A stretch of 64,000 nucleotides of DNA from Stenotrophomonas sp. SAU14A_NAIMI4_8 (GCF_003086695.1 NZ_CP025999.1:1-64000), one strand, 5' to 3'. Numbered from the stretch's first letter, positions 39,942 through 50,059 are shown. Notes: a model not told the origin generated them from the letters alone. Made by a program: numbers and translations.

Positions 39942-41816
39942 GTGTCCCCGCTTGCTCCCGACCCGCGCCTGGGCAGTGCCCGGCGCAGTTTCTTCGAACG
40001 CGGTGCGGCGCCGGTGGGCGCGGTGCCCGATGCCATCCTGCACTCGTGGCAGCGCTGCCAGCGCCATGGCCTGCTGGTGGACGCGCAACCCAATGCCGAA
40101 CCGCTGACCGATGGCCGCCTGCGCGAGCTGCGGCAGCGCCGCGAACGGTTGTGGCGGCAGGCCCGGCCCGAACTGGAAGGCTTGGCGGCGGAGATGACCC
40201 ACAGCGGCAGCATCGTGCTGCTGACCGACGAGGATGGCTGGATCCTGGATGCCGAAGGCAGCACCGGCTTCCTGGACAAGGCCGGCCGTGTGGCGCTGAT
40301 GCCGGGCGTGCGCTGGGACGAAACCAGCGTGGGCACCAACGCGATCGGCACCGCGCTGGTGGAAGGCCGTGCGCTGCAGGTACGGGGTGGCGAACACTAC
40401 TTCGCCCCGCACGGCATCCTCACCTGCTCGGCGGTACCGATCATGGACCCGCACGGGCAATGCCTGGGGGTGCTGGACGTATCCGGCGACGCGCGCCTGC
40501 CCCATCTGCACGCACTGGCCCTGGTGCGGCAGGCGGTGGCCCAGATCGAGCACCGTGGTTTTGCCGATGGGCTGCCCGACTGCGAGCTGTTGCGCCTGCA
40601 CCACCAACCGGTGCTGCTGGGCAGCGCGCGGGAGGGCGTGCTGGGCTTCCGCGGCGGGCGCCTGGTCGCGGCCAACCGTGCCGGCCTGGCCCTGTTCGGG
40701 CTGGAGCGCCATGACATCGGAAGAACGCCGTACGAAGCCTTGTTCGAGCAACCGCTGTCACGGCTGGCCGACGATGGCGTGCTGCTGGATCGCCAGGGCC
40801 GTCGCCTCTACGGGCTGCGCCAGCCGCGCGGTACGCGGCGCGCGCAGGGCGCCCCCGCGCAGCGCCTGCCGCAGGCGACGCCGTTGGTCGCAGCGGTTCC
40901 GCGCGGGCCGTTGTTCGATGCCGCCCAGCAGGCGCAGCTCGACGCGGCCGGGCGGGTCCTGCAGGCCGGCCTGCCGGTACTGCTGCAGGGTGAGACTGGA
41001 ACCGGCAAGGAGGTATTCGCACGTGAACTGCATGCGCGCAGCGCACGCGCGGGGCGGCCGTTCGTTGCGGTGAACTGCGCCGCATTGCCCGAGGGCCTGA
41101 TCGAATCGGAGCTGTTCGGTTACGAAGAAGGCGCGTTCACCGGCGCACGCCGCCACGGCAGCACCGGGCTGCTGCGCCAGGCCGAAGGCGGTGTGCTGTT
41201 CCTCGATGAGATTGGTGACATGCCGCTGGCGCTGCAACCCCGGTTGCTGCGCGTGCTGCAGGAACGCGAGCTGTCGCCGCTGGGCGGTGGCAAGCCGGTG
41301 AAGCTGGATTTCGCCCTGGTCTGCGCCAGCCACTGCGACCTGCCGCAGGCGGTGGCCGCCGGGCGCTTCCGCGCGGATCTGTACTACCGCATCGCCGACC
41401 ACGTGGTGACCCTGGCACCGCTGCGCCAGCATCCCGATCGTGGCGCGGTGGTCGATGCGCTGTGGCAGCAGCTGGGCCACGACCAGGCGTTGCCCGCTGC
41501 CACCCGTGCCGCGCTGGTGGCCTGTGCCTGGCCGGGCAACCTGCGCCAGCTCAGTGCCTGCCTGCGCACCCTGGTGGCGTTGGCCGGGCCCGGCCAGCCG
41601 GTGGGCCCGGAACTACTGCCTGATGTCGTGCGCAACGGTGCGGCGGACACGCTGCCGCCCGTGGCGGCGCCCACTGCAGCGCTGGGGGAGATGGCCGAAG
41701 CGGCGATGCGCCAGGCGCTGGCCGCGTGCGAGGGCAATGTAAGCGCAGCGGCGAAGCGGCTGGGAATCAGCCGCAGCACGCTGTACCGGCGGCTGGGCGC
41801 ACCGCGCGGCGGTTGA
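39942..41816 (+). CDS. Sigma-54-dependent transcriptional activator, AcoR family
   Basis: Bacterial enhancer-binding protein of 624 residues. The GTG start is fixed by AGGAGG at 39930-39935, six bases upstream; the ATG at 39921 precedes the ribosome binding site. Layout: N-terminal GAF-type sensing region (about 50-200), AAA+ domain with Walker A GETGTGKE at 350-357 and the sigma-54-contacting loop GAFTGA at 397-402, and a C-terminal Fis-type helix-turn-helix ending SAAAKRLGISRSTLYRRL. By context it activates the divergent aldehyde/alcohol dehydrogenase operon. Confidence 0.93.
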   Translation: MSPLAPDPRLGSARRSFFERGAAPVGAVPDAILHSWQRCQRHGLLVDAQPNAEPLTDGRLRELRQRRERLWRQARPELEGLAAEMTHSGSIVLLTDEDGWILDAEGSTGFLDKAGRVALMPGVRWDETSVGTNAIGTALVEGRALQVRGGEHYFAPHGILTCSAVPIMDPHGQCLGVLDVSGDARLPHLHALALVRQAVAQIEHRGFADGLPDCELLRLHHQPVLLGSAREGVLGFRGGRLVAANRAGLALFGLERHDIGRTPYEALFEQPLSRLADDGVLLDRQGRRLYGLRQPRGTRRAQGAPAQRLPQATPLVAAVPRGPLFDAAQQAQLDAAGRVLQAGLPVLLQGETGTGKEVFARELHARSARAGRPFVAVNCAALPEGLIESELFGYEEGAFTGARRHGSTGLLRQAEGGVLFLDEIGDMPLALQPRLLRVLQERELSPLGGGKPVKLDFALVCASHCDLPQAVAAGRFRADLYYRIADHVVTLAPLRQHPDRGAVVDALWQQLGHDQALPAATRAALVACAWPGNLRQLSACLRTLVALAGPGQPVGPELLPDVVRNGAADTLPPVAAPTAALGEMAEAAMRQALAACEGNVSAAAKRLGISRSTLYRRLGAPRGG

Positions 41817-41855
41817 ACGCGGGGCAATGCCGGGCTTGCTCGACCCACCCGGCCC

Positions 41856-41926
41856 GTAGAGTCGAGCCTGCTCGACTGCTCTACGCGAAATGCCGGGAAA
41901 GGCCAGTCGAGCAAGCTCGACTCTAC
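41856..41926. repeat. SMAG repeat cluster E, inverted dimer
   Basis: Direct unit 41856-41878 and inverted unit 41904-41926, between the convergent ends of the AcoR-type gene and eda. It may act as a bidirectional transcript-end structure. Here the head does not overlap a stop codon. Confidence 0.9.
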
Positions 41927-41941
41927 CAACGGCGGTGGCCG

Positions 41942-42580
41942 TCAGCTGGCCAGTACCGAGGCCTGGCGGGCCAGGTCTTCGATGCCCTGCCAGTCGCGCG
42001 CCTGCACCAGTGCGGCGGTGGTCAGCCACGAACCGCCCACGCACAGCACGTTGGGCAGGTGCAGGAACTGCGGTGCGGTCTGCACGCTGATGCCGCCGGT
42101 CGGGCAGAAGCGCACATCGGCGAACGGGCCGTGCCAGGCCGACAACAACGCGGCGCCACCGGCCTGCACCGCCGGGAAGAACTTGAAGGTGTCCAGCCCG
42201 TGCTCAAGACCCACGATCAGCTCCGAGCCGGTGGCCACGCCCGGCAGGTACGGCAGGTCGGCATCGCGGGCAGCGGCATACAGGGTGGGCGTTGCGCCAG
42301 GCGACACCGCGAAGCGCGCACCGGCCGCCTTCGCGGCCTGCATCTGCGCCGGCGTCATCACCGTGCCAGCGCCGACCACGGCATCGGGCACGGCCTCGAC
42401 CATCGCCTTGATCGCCTCCAGCGCGCGCGGCGTGCGCAGGGTCACCTCGATCACCGGCAGGCCGCCGCGGAACAGGGCCTGTGCCACCTGCACCGCATCG
42501 TCCACGTCATCGGGGGTGAACACCGGGATCACCGGGGCCAGTTTCAGTACCGCACGTACGCGCGGATCAGCGCCGGACAT
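41942..42580 (-). CDS. eda: 2-dehydro-3-deoxy-phosphogluconate (KDPG) aldolase
   Basis: Cleaves KDPG to pyruvate and glyceraldehyde 3-phosphate, last step of uronate and Entner-Doudoroff catabolism. The 212-residue TIM-barrel protein has Glu45 in VIEVTLRTP and the Schiff-base Lys133 in DTFKFFPA. It overlaps the 3-prime end of kdgK by 14 bp, so the two are translationally coupled and form the intracellular end of the pectin pathway in this locus. Confidence 0.96.
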   Translation of the reverse strand: MSGADPRVRAVLKLAPVIPVFTPDDVDDAVQVAQALFRGGLPVIEVTLRTPRALEAIKAMVEAVPDAVVGAGTVMTPAQMQAAKAAGARFAVSPGATPTLYAAARDADLPYLPGVATGSELIVGLEHGLDTFKFFPAVQAGGAALLSAWHGPFADVRFCPTGGISVQTAPQFLHLPNVLCVGGSWLTTAALVQARDWQGIEDLARQASVLAS

Positions 42581-43586
42581 CGAATCGCTCCTCGCCCACC
42601 AGGGCCAGCACGTCAGCTTCGCTGACAGGGTTGAAATCGCCGGGGATCGAATGCTTCAGTCCACCGGCCGCCAGGCCGAAGCGCACGGTGGCCTCGGCAT
42701 CCAGACCGGACAGGATGCCATGCAGGATGCCGGCGGCGAAGGCGTCGCCACCGCCGATGCGGTCGACGATGCCCTGCAGCTGGCGCACCGGCGCCTGGGC
42801 GCGGGTGCCATCGCGGCCCAGCAGCAGCGCGCCCAGTGCGTGGTGGTCCACGCTGATCGCCTGGCGCTGGGTGCAGGCCATCCACTGCAGGTGCGGGAAG
42901 GCGGCAAAGGCGGCCGCCGCTGCGGCTTCCACCTTGGCCACCACATCGGCCTGCTCGAACCGCTGGCCGAGGATCACCTCGATGTCGCGGTAGTCGGCGA
43001 ACACGATGTCGGCCTGCGCGAACAGCTGGTGCAGGATCGCCTGCGCATCGCCGCCCCAGCGCTGCCACAGCTTGGGCCGGAAGTTGCCGTCGAAGGACAC
43101 GCGCACGCCCAGGGCGCGCGCTGCACGCGCTGCTTCCAGCGTGGCCTGCGCCACGTCAGGGCCCAGCGCCGGGCTGACCCCGGACAGGTGCAGCCACTGT
43201 GCGTCCTGCAGCAGTGCCGGCCAGTCATAGTCGGCGGCGCTGCTGCGGGCGAAGGCCGAATCGGCGCGGTCGTAGACCACTTCGCTGGCCCGCTGCACCG
43301 CACCGGTGGTCAGGAAGTACAGGCCCATGCGCCCATCCGGGTCCTGGCGTACGCCGCGCGTGTCCACGCCATGGCGGCGCAGTTCGCCCAGCACGTGCGC
43401 GCCCAGCGCATTGCCGGCCACGGTGCTGACCATGGCCACCTCATGTCCGAAGCAGGACAACGAGACACCCACGTTCGCTTCCGCACCGCCCACATGCACC
43501 TGCAACTGCGGCGACTGCAGCAGCAGCTCGCGACCTGGTGCTCCCATCCGCAGCAGCAGTTCCCCGAAACACACGACACGACCCAT
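42567..43586 (-). CDS. kdgK: 2-keto-3-deoxygluconate kinase
   Basis: PfkB-family sugar kinase phosphorylating KDG to KDPG. The start MGRVVCFGELLLRM is chosen over a longer in-frame reading because the PfkB fold starts there and GGGAG precedes it; 339 residues. The N-terminal substrate motif GGAEANVGVSLSCFG and the C-terminal anion-hole motif GGGDAFAAG with catalytic Asp281 are present. It overlaps eda and is divergent from the first pectin-locus TonB receptor, with shared regulatory DNA between them. Confidence 0.95.
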   Translation of the reverse strand: MGRVVCFGELLLRMGAPGRELLLQSPQLQVHVGGAEANVGVSLSCFGHEVAMVSTVAGNALGAHVLGELRRHGVDTRGVRQDPDGRMGLYFLTTGAVQRASEVVYDRADSAFARSSAADYDWPALLQDAQWLHLSGVSPALGPDVAQATLEAARAARALGVRVSFDGNFRPKLWQRWGGDAQAILHQLFAQADIVFADYRDIEVILGQRFEQADVVAKVEAAAAAAFAAFPHLQWMACTQRQAISVDHHALGALLLGRDGTRAQAPVRQLQGIVDRIGGGDAFAAGILHGILSGLDAEATVRFGLAAGGLKHSIPGDFNPVSEADVLALVGEERFDVRR

Positions 43587-43661
43587 TTCCGCTCCCTTAC
43601 GCTGGCCGCCAGCACGTACGGCTGCACGGCGTGGAATCGCACCACGCACCCGCGTGGCGGT

Positions 43662-43678
43662 TGGCTATCGGTGTCATT
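43662..43678. promoter_or_regulatory. Candidate operator half-site near kdgK
   Basis: TGGCTATCGGTGTCATT contains GGTGTCATT, identical to the sequence in the operator-like element upstream of the divergent TonB receptor (43809-43825). The left half is degenerate. It lies about 76-92 bp upstream of kdgK. Confidence 0.35.
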
Positions 43679-43762
43679 TTAGATCCGACCCGCCGTCCGC
43701 ACAGCCTAGCAAACTGTCGGAAGCATTGTCCCGCAAGCGTCTTGGAGACATTGCAGATCTGT

Positions 43763-43823
43763 TGCGGTGCAAGATGCCGGAACCCGGAGGTGCTGTTACC
43801 GTCCGCCTTGACCAGCGGTGTCA
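43763..43823 (+). promoter_or_regulatory. Shared 61-bp upstream element, copy 1
   Basis: Begins TGCGGTGCAAGATGCCG, contains GTTAC, and ends in the imperfect palindrome TGACCAGCGGTGTCA (43809-43823). It aligns without gaps to 46722-46782 upstream of the next TonB receptor: 43 of 61 bases identical, with identical spacing. Located 49 bp before the receptor start. Confidence 0.6.
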
Positions 43824-43871
43824 TTCCGCTGAAACACTCGCGAGACCAGACCTTTGGGAGAGGGGAAAGGC

Positions 43872-46652
43872 ATGCATTCTCGGAACCACGCAAAAAAGAC
43901 ACCGGTTACCTTGCTGGCCATGGCCGTCGGCCTGGCACTGTCGGCAGGCGCCGCGGCACAGCAGCAGGGTGAAGCGCCCACCGCCACCAACCTGGACACG
44001 GTGAACGTCACCGGCTACCGCGCCAGCGTGGAAAAGGCGCTGGACATCAAGCGCAGCGAATCCGGCGTGGTCGACGCCATCGTGGCCGAGGATGTGGGCA
44101 AGTTCCCCGACCTGAACCTGGCCGAATCGCTGCAGCGCATTCCCGGCGTGGTCATCACCCGCGAAGCCGGCGAAGGCCGCAACATCTCGGTGCGCGGCCT
44201 GGGCCCGGATTTCACCCGCGTGCGCTTGAACGGCATGGAAGCGCTGACCACGGTGGGCGCCGGCGACCAGAGCGGTGGCACCAACCGCGGCCGTGGCTTC
44301 GACTTCAACGTGTTCGCCTCGGATCTGTTCTCGCAGATGATCGTGCGCAAGACCGCCTCGGCCGATGTCGAGGAAGGCTCGCTGGGCGCCACGGTGGACC
44401 TGCGCACCGCGCGCCCGTTCGACTACGACGGCTTCACCTTCGCCGCCAGCGGCCAGGCCGGCTTCAACGCCATGGCTGAAAAGGCCGACCCGCGCATGGC
44501 CGCGCTGATCGCCAACACCTTCGCCGACGGCACCTTCGGCGCGCTGCTGTCGGTGGCCTATTCCGAACGCCAGGCGCTGGAAGAAGGCTCCAACACCGGG
44601 CGCTGGGCCAACGGCACCAGCAACGGCGGGTTCGCCGCCAGCCCGCTGTTCCCGGCCGCACGCAGTGCCGATGTGTACCATCCGCGCTTCCCGCGCTACG
44701 TGCAGATGGAACACGAACAGAAGCGCCTGGGCGTGACCGGTTCGCTGCAGTGGAAGCCGACCGATCGCACCGAAATCTCGCTGGATACGCTGTATTCGAA
44801 GATCGACGCCACGCGCGACGAACACTACATCGAAGCGATCTCGTTCAGCCGCAACCGCGATGCCGCCACCGGTGCCAACCGCCGCCCCGACCGCGACGGC
44901 AAGCCGGTGATGGTGGTGCGCAACGGCGAGATCCGCAACAACGCCCTGGTCTACGGCGAATTCGACAACGTCGACATCCGCAGCGAGAACCGCCACGACG
45001 AATGGAGCACCGAGTTCAAGCAGGCCAGCCTGAACTTCGATCATCGCTTCAACGATGCGTTCTCGTTGAACGGCAAGCTGGGCGTATCGCGTTCCAAGCA
45101 CGAGAACCCGGTGCAGACCACCATCATCATGGACAAGTACGATGTGGATGGTTACAGCTACGACTACCGTGGCAACAGCCGTGCGCCAGTACTGAACTAC
45201 GGCATCGACCCGACCAACCCCAATGGCTGGGAGCTGGCCGAGATCCGCCTGCGCCCGCAGTACGTGGACAACGACTTCGACACCGCCGAAGTCAACTTCA
45301 ACTGGAACATCAGCCCCGGCTTCCGCCTGAAGGGCGGCGTGCTGGCCAAGAACTACACCTTCGACACGCTGGAGCTGCGCCGCAACAGCGAAGGCGCGGT
45401 ACCGACCTTCGCCAACGGTTCGCGCATCGTGCCGGTGGACCTGACCAGCCAGGCCGGCCTGAAGGGCATCTCCGGTTCGCCGTCGAGCTGGGTGGTGCCG
45501 AACCTGGATGCCGTGGCCGACGCGCTGGACATCTACAGCAACACCGGCACGTTCGCGCTGGCACCGCGTGCCAACAACAGCCGCAGCGTGGAAGAGAAGG
45601 ACCGTGGCGTCTGGCTGATGGGTGAGTTCTCCACCGATCTGGGCAGCATTCCGCTGTCGGGCAACTTCGGCGTGCGCTACGTGCAGACCGAACAGACCTC
45701 CAGTGGCGCGGCCACCGTGGGCGGCGTGCTGGTGCCGGCCACCACCAACCGCAAGTACAACGACACCCTGCCCTCGTTCAACCTGGTGGCCGAGATCACC
45801 CCGGACTTCCTGATCCGCCTGGGCGCGGCCAAGGTGATGAGCCGACCGGGCCTGGGCAACCTGACCCCCGGCGTGACCGTGGCCGTGGCCGGCGGCGCGC
45901 GCACCGTGGCCGGCGGCAACCCGAACCTGGATCCGTTCCGCGCCACCAACGTGGACATGAGCTTCGAGTGGTACTTCAACGAAGGCGCGATGGCCGGCAT
46001 CGGCCTGTTCTACAAGGACATCGAATCGTTCGTGCAGACCACCCGCGAAGTGCGCCCGTATTCCACCAGCGGCTTGCCGGCCAGCCTGCTGGAAGGCACC
46101 GGTGCATCGGTCAACGATGACTTCACCTTCAGCATTCCGCTGAACACCCCCGGTGGCGAGCTGTACGGCGTGGAAGCCAACTACACCCAGCCCTTCACCT
46201 TCCTGCCCGGCAAGTGGTCGAACCTGGGCGTGCAGCTGAACTACACCTGGGTCGACACCAGCATCCAGTACGTGAACGGCAACGGCGTGGCGGTGATGAA
46301 GAACCAGCTGACCGGTACCTCGAAGAACGCCTGGAACGCCACGCTGTTCTACGAAGGCGAAGTCTGGTCCGGGCGCGTGTCGGCCACCAACCGCAGCGAC
46401 TACCTGACCCAGGCACCGGGCCAGGAAACCGGCTTCAACCTGGATGGCTACCACGGCATGACCGGCACCACCGTGCTGGATGCTTCGATCCGCTACCGCA
46501 TCAGCGACCAGCTGGAACTGAGCCTGGAAGGCATCAACCTGACCAACGAAGCATCCGACGAGTGGGTGTACTCGCCCACCACCGGTCAGCTGCCGCTGCA
46601 GTACACCGAAACCGGCCGCCAGTACCTGCTGGGCGTGCGCTACAAGTTCTGA
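43872..46652 (+). CDS. TonB-dependent receptor of the pectin locus (first)
   Basis: Large carbohydrate-type outer-membrane receptor. The ATG at 43872 is preceded by GGGAGAGGGGAAAGG; an in-frame TTG 18 bases upstream overlaps that sequence and is rejected. The 926 residues include a signal peptide (to about AAAQQQ, residue 32), TonB box-like LDTVNVTG, plug with KFPDLNLAESLQRIPGVVI and SVRGLGPDFTRVRLNGM, and barrel ending LLGVRYKF. It is a paralogue of the next gene. Neighbouring kdgK, eda, pectate lyase and esterases make pectic oligosaccharides the likely ligand (inference). Confidence 0.9.
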   Translation: MHSRNHAKKTPVTLLAMAVGLALSAGAAAQQQGEAPTATNLDTVNVTGYRASVEKALDIKRSESGVVDAIVAEDVGKFPDLNLAESLQRIPGVVITREAGEGRNISVRGLGPDFTRVRLNGMEALTTVGAGDQSGGTNRGRGFDFNVFASDLFSQMIVRKTASADVEEGSLGATVDLRTARPFDYDGFTFAASGQAGFNAMAEKADPRMAALIANTFADGTFGALLSVAYSERQALEEGSNTGRWANGTSNGGFAASPLFPAARSADVYHPRFPRYVQMEHEQKRLGVTGSLQWKPTDRTEISLDTLYSKIDATRDEHYIEAISFSRNRDAATGANRRPDRDGKPVMVVRNGEIRNNALVYGEFDNVDIRSENRHDEWSTEFKQASLNFDHRFNDAFSLNGKLGVSRSKHENPVQTTIIMDKYDVDGYSYDYRGNSRAPVLNYGIDPTNPNGWELAEIRLRPQYVDNDFDTAEVNFNWNISPGFRLKGGVLAKNYTFDTLELRRNSEGAVPTFANGSRIVPVDLTSQAGLKGISGSPSSWVVPNLDAVADALDIYSNTGTFALAPRANNSRSVEEKDRGVWLMGEFSTDLGSIPLSGNFGVRYVQTEQTSSGAATVGGVLVPATTNRKYNDTLPSFNLVAEITPDFLIRLGAAKVMSRPGLGNLTPGVTVAVAGGARTVAGGNPNLDPFRATNVDMSFEWYFNEGAMAGIGLFYKDIESFVQTTREVRPYSTSGLPASLLEGTGASVNDDFTFSIPLNTPGGELYGVEANYTQPFTFLPGKWSNLGVQLNYTWVDTSIQYVNGNGVAVMKNQLTGTSKNAWNATLFYEGEVWSGRVSATNRSDYLTQAPGQETGFNLDGYHGMTGTTVLDASIRYRISDQLELSLEGINLTNEASDEWVYSPTTGQLPLQYTETGRQYLLGVRYKF

Positions 46653-46721
46653 TGCAGCCGCGGCGGCGTGTGCGCACGCCGCCGCATTCCCGTGCAACGA
46701 CACACCGCTGCGGCGCACTGC

Positions 46722-46782
46722 TGCGGCGCAAGATGCCGCGTCCCATGTGCTTTGTTACGTTCACGCATGACCCGCGGTGTCA
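46722..46782 (+). promoter_or_regulatory. Shared 61-bp upstream element, copy 2
   Basis: Begins TGCGGCGCAAGATGCCG, contains GTTAC, and ends TGACCCGCGGTGTCA (46768-46782). Gap-free partner of 43763-43823 with equal internal spacing. Located 94 bp before the second receptor's start. Confidence 0.6.
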
Positions 46783-46876
46783 GCACGTCGTTGCACCCGC
46801 GTCGTGCCGGAGGAGGCCGGCACGAACGCAGCAACGCACCTGCAACGCTTGAGGACACCCTGGGAGGGGATTTCAG

Positions 46877-49800
46877 ATGGATTCGTCGCTCGCGCTTCAT
46901 CGCGGCCGCGCGCCGCGCGCCGTGCTTGCCCTGTCGATCGGCCTGGTGCTGTGCCAGGCTGCCTATGCCCAGCAGACCCCGGAAGCGGCTGCGTCCGCAC
47001 CCGATGCGGTCGACCTGGACAAGGTGGAAGTAAAGGCCACCTACCGCGAAAGCCTGCAGCAGTCGCTGGACGAGAAGCGCTACAGCGTCGAGCAGGTCGA
47101 TGCGATCTACGCCGAGGACATCGGCAAGTTCCCCGATCTGAACCTGGCCGAATCGATGCAGCGCATTGCCGGCGTATCGATCGACCGCGAAGGCGGCGAA
47201 GGCCAGCAGATTTCCGTGCGCGGCCTGGGCTCGGACTTCACCCGCGTGCGCATCAATGGCCTGGAAGCGCTGTCCACCGCCGGCAGCGGCACCACCGGGG
47301 TGAACCGCAGCCGCGGCTTCGACTTCAATACCTTCGCCTCGGAACTGTTCAGCCGGGTCAAGGTGAACAAGACCCAGTCGGCGCAGATGGATGAAGGTTC
47401 GCTGGGTGCGACCGTCGATCTGCGCGCCTCGCGACCGTTCGACTTCGAGGGCTTCCAGGCCTCGCTCAACGGCCAGTACGGCTTCAACGAACTGTCGCGC
47501 AGCAAGGACCCGCGCGTGTCGGCGCTGCTGAGCAACACCTGGGCCGATGGCCGCTTCGGTGCGCTGATGTCGGTGGCGTGGAGCAAGCGCACCATCTTCG
47601 AGGAAGGCTACAACCCGGTTCGTTGGGAACACGGCAACTACCGCAACTCCAACCAGTCCACCGCCGCCAACAACGGCACCTACGGTTTCTGCAGCCCGGT
47701 GGGCTACGACCCGCAGACGCCGCGCAACCCGGCCAGCAATGAAACCGCGCAGGGCGTGGGCAGCGCCGCCAACCAGGCGCGCAACAACGGTTGGGGCAGC
47801 TACGGTATCGATGCCACCCACTGCGGCACCGGCATCGACCGGCCGGCGGCCACGGCAGAAAACATCGCCGCCTACGAGACCGCGACCAATGCGTGGATTC
47901 CCCGCTACCCGCGCTACGTACGCACCGAACACGAGATCGAACGGCTGGGCGTGACCGGCGCGCTGCAGTTCCGCTTCAGCCCCGACAGCCTGCTGAACCT
48001 GGACCTGATGTATTCCCGCTTGGACAAGGACCAGCGCGAGGATTCGCTGGGCGCCAACCTGCACCGCACCGCGCAGTACGGCGGCAAGACCCAGATCGCC
48101 GTGCGCGAGGCGCAGGTGGATGCGCAGAACCGCCTGGTCTACGGCGTGTTCGACAACGTGGATTTCCGCACCGAATCGACTTCGATCGAAGAGACCACCG
48201 AGTTCAAGCAGGCCAGCCTGAATTTCGAACACCGCTTCAACGATGCGGTGCGACTGGATGCGCTGGTCGGCCATTCCTCGTCCAGCTTCGAACGCCCCGT
48301 GTTCTCCATGGTCAGCTTCGACAACAGCAACCTGGATGGCTTCGTGCTGGACATGCGCAACGGCGCCAGCATGCCCTCGATGACCTTCCCGTTCGCGCTG
48401 GGCGATGCCGCATCGTGGCAGTGGCTGGGCTATGGCACTGCACCGGTGAATGCCAACGGCACCGCGCGCGGCGGCAACATCAGCGAAGTGCGGCTGAACC
48501 CGCAGTACGTCGACAACAGCTTCGACACCGCCAAGGTCGACCTGACCTTCAACCTCTCGCCCACCTTCACCCTGCGCGGCGGCCTGGCCTACAAGGACTA
48601 CGGCATGAGCACGCAGGAGTACCGCAACATCAGCTACGGGCGCATGTCGCAGGCGCTGCCCAGCGGCGTGGGCGTGGGCGATCTGTCCACCACCCTGGAC
48701 GGCTTCGGCAAGGGCCTGGACGGCAACACGCCGAACGGGTGGTTGATTCCCGATTTCAGCCGCATCGCCGAACTGCTGGATATCTACTGCAACTGCAACA
48801 CCGGCACCCTGGGCGGCGACTACCGGCTGGCCGGCGTGGGCCACTACGGCGCCTCGAACAACAACTTCGACGTGACCGAGAAGAGCTACGCCAGCTACCT
48901 GCAGCTCGATTTCAACACCGAACTCTGGGACCGGCCGTTCCGCGGCAACCTGGGCCTGCGCTACGTGCGCACGCAGATCGATGCCAGTGGCTATGCGCCG
49001 TGCCAGGCCGCCAACAGCAACGACCTGTCGTCGCAATGCGAGCCGTTCCTGGGCGTGGCCAGCGCCACCGCCGATGCCGGCGAGCGCCTGCTGGTCGGCA
49101 CCACCGTCGCCCACCGCTACGACGACTGGCTGCCGTCGCTGAACCTGGCGTGGGACCTGACCGACACCTTCGTGCTGCGCTTCGGCGCGGCCAAGACCAT
49201 GGCCCGGCCCACCCTGTCCAACCTGTCGCCCAGCGTCAGCGGTGGCCCGACCGCCTTCGTCGATGAAGACCGCTACTACTCGATCAACCTGGGCAACCCC
49301 AAGCTCGATCCGTTCCGCTCCACCAACTACGACCTGAGCGCGGAGTGGTACTTCCAGGAAGGCGCGCTGCTGTCGGCGGCGGTGTTCTACAAGGATATCG
49401 AGACCTACGTGCAGCGCACCCGCCTGCTGACCACCTGGCAGGACATGGGCTATTCGCTGGACCTGCTGCCGGCTGGTTTCAGTCCGAACTCGCTGTTCAA
49501 CGTGCAGAGCTACTTCAACACGCCGGGCGGCCCGTTGAAGGGCTACGAGCTGACCTACCAGCAGCCCTTCAGCTTCCTGCCGGGCTTCTGGAAGAACTTC
49601 GGCATCCAGCTGAACTACACCCACGTCGATTCGAAGATCAAATACCTCTTCAGTTCCGGCAGCGGCGACACCATCGTCACCACCTACACCGAGAACGACC
49701 TGCTGAACCTGTCGCCGAACTCGTACAACGCCACCCTGTACTACGACGACGGGCGCTTCAGTGCGCGTGTTTCCACCAGCTACCGCGACGCCTACATCAA

Positions 49801-50059
49801 CCAGATCCTGACCCAGGAAAACGTCTGGGACCTGGACGGCAATCAGTACGCCACCGCCGACGTGACCGGCAAGTACAGCGTGGAGAACGTGGATTTCAAC
49901 ATGTCTTGGAAGTTCAACAAGCAGCTGACCGTCAGCTTCGAGGCGATCAACCTGCTGGACAGCGCCGATGAGCGTTACGTGGACTCGGCCCTCTCCCTGC
50001 CCGACCGCTACACCCATACCGGTCGCCAGTACTACCTGGGGCTGCGCTACAAGTTCTGA
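46877..50059 (+). CDS. TonB-dependent receptor of the pectin locus (second)
   Basis: A 1060-residue outer-membrane receptor, paralogous to the preceding one: signal peptide to about residue 31 (AAYAQQ), LDKVEVKA as TonB box region, plug with KFPDLNLAESMQRIAGVSI and SVRGLGSDFTRVRINGLEAL, and a barrel ending YLGLRYKF. It is longer than its sister by extended barrel loops, including a Cys-containing insertion in the barrel around residues 650-660 (CNCNTG). Expressed with the downstream exported protein, 58 bp away, by position. Ligand presumed pectic. Confidence 0.9.
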   Translation: MDSSLALHRGRAPRAVLALSIGLVLCQAAYAQQTPEAAASAPDAVDLDKVEVKATYRESLQQSLDEKRYSVEQVDAIYAEDIGKFPDLNLAESMQRIAGVSIDREGGEGQQISVRGLGSDFTRVRINGLEALSTAGSGTTGVNRSRGFDFNTFASELFSRVKVNKTQSAQMDEGSLGATVDLRASRPFDFEGFQASLNGQYGFNELSRSKDPRVSALLSNTWADGRFGALMSVAWSKRTIFEEGYNPVRWEHGNYRNSNQSTAANNGTYGFCSPVGYDPQTPRNPASNETAQGVGSAANQARNNGWGSYGIDATHCGTGIDRPAATAENIAAYETATNAWIPRYPRYVRTEHEIERLGVTGALQFRFSPDSLLNLDLMYSRLDKDQREDSLGANLHRTAQYGGKTQIAVREAQVDAQNRLVYGVFDNVDFRTESTSIEETTEFKQASLNFEHRFNDAVRLDALVGHSSSSFERPVFSMVSFDNSNLDGFVLDMRNGASMPSMTFPFALGDAASWQWLGYGTAPVNANGTARGGNISEVRLNPQYVDNSFDTAKVDLTFNLSPTFTLRGGLAYKDYGMSTQEYRNISYGRMSQALPSGVGVGDLSTTLDGFGKGLDGNTPNGWLIPDFSRIAELLDIYCNCNTGTLGGDYRLAGVGHYGASNNNFDVTEKSYASYLQLDFNTELWDRPFRGNLGLRYVRTQIDASGYAPCQAANSNDLSSQCEPFLGVASATADAGERLLVGTTVAHRYDDWLPSLNLAWDLTDTFVLRFGAAKTMARPTLSNLSPSVSGGPTAFVDEDRYYSINLGNPKLDPFRSTNYDLSAEWYFQEGALLSAAVFYKDIETYVQRTRLLTTWQDMGYSLDLLPAGFSPNSLFNVQSYFNTPGGPLKGYELTYQQPFSFLPGFWKNFGIQLNYTHVDSKIKYLFSSGSGDTIVTTYTENDLLNLSPNSYNATLYYDDGRFSARVSTSYRDAYINQILTQENVWDLDGNQYATADVTGKYSVENVDFNMSWKFNKQLTVSFEAINLLDSADERYVDSALSLPDRYTHTGRQYYLGLRYKF

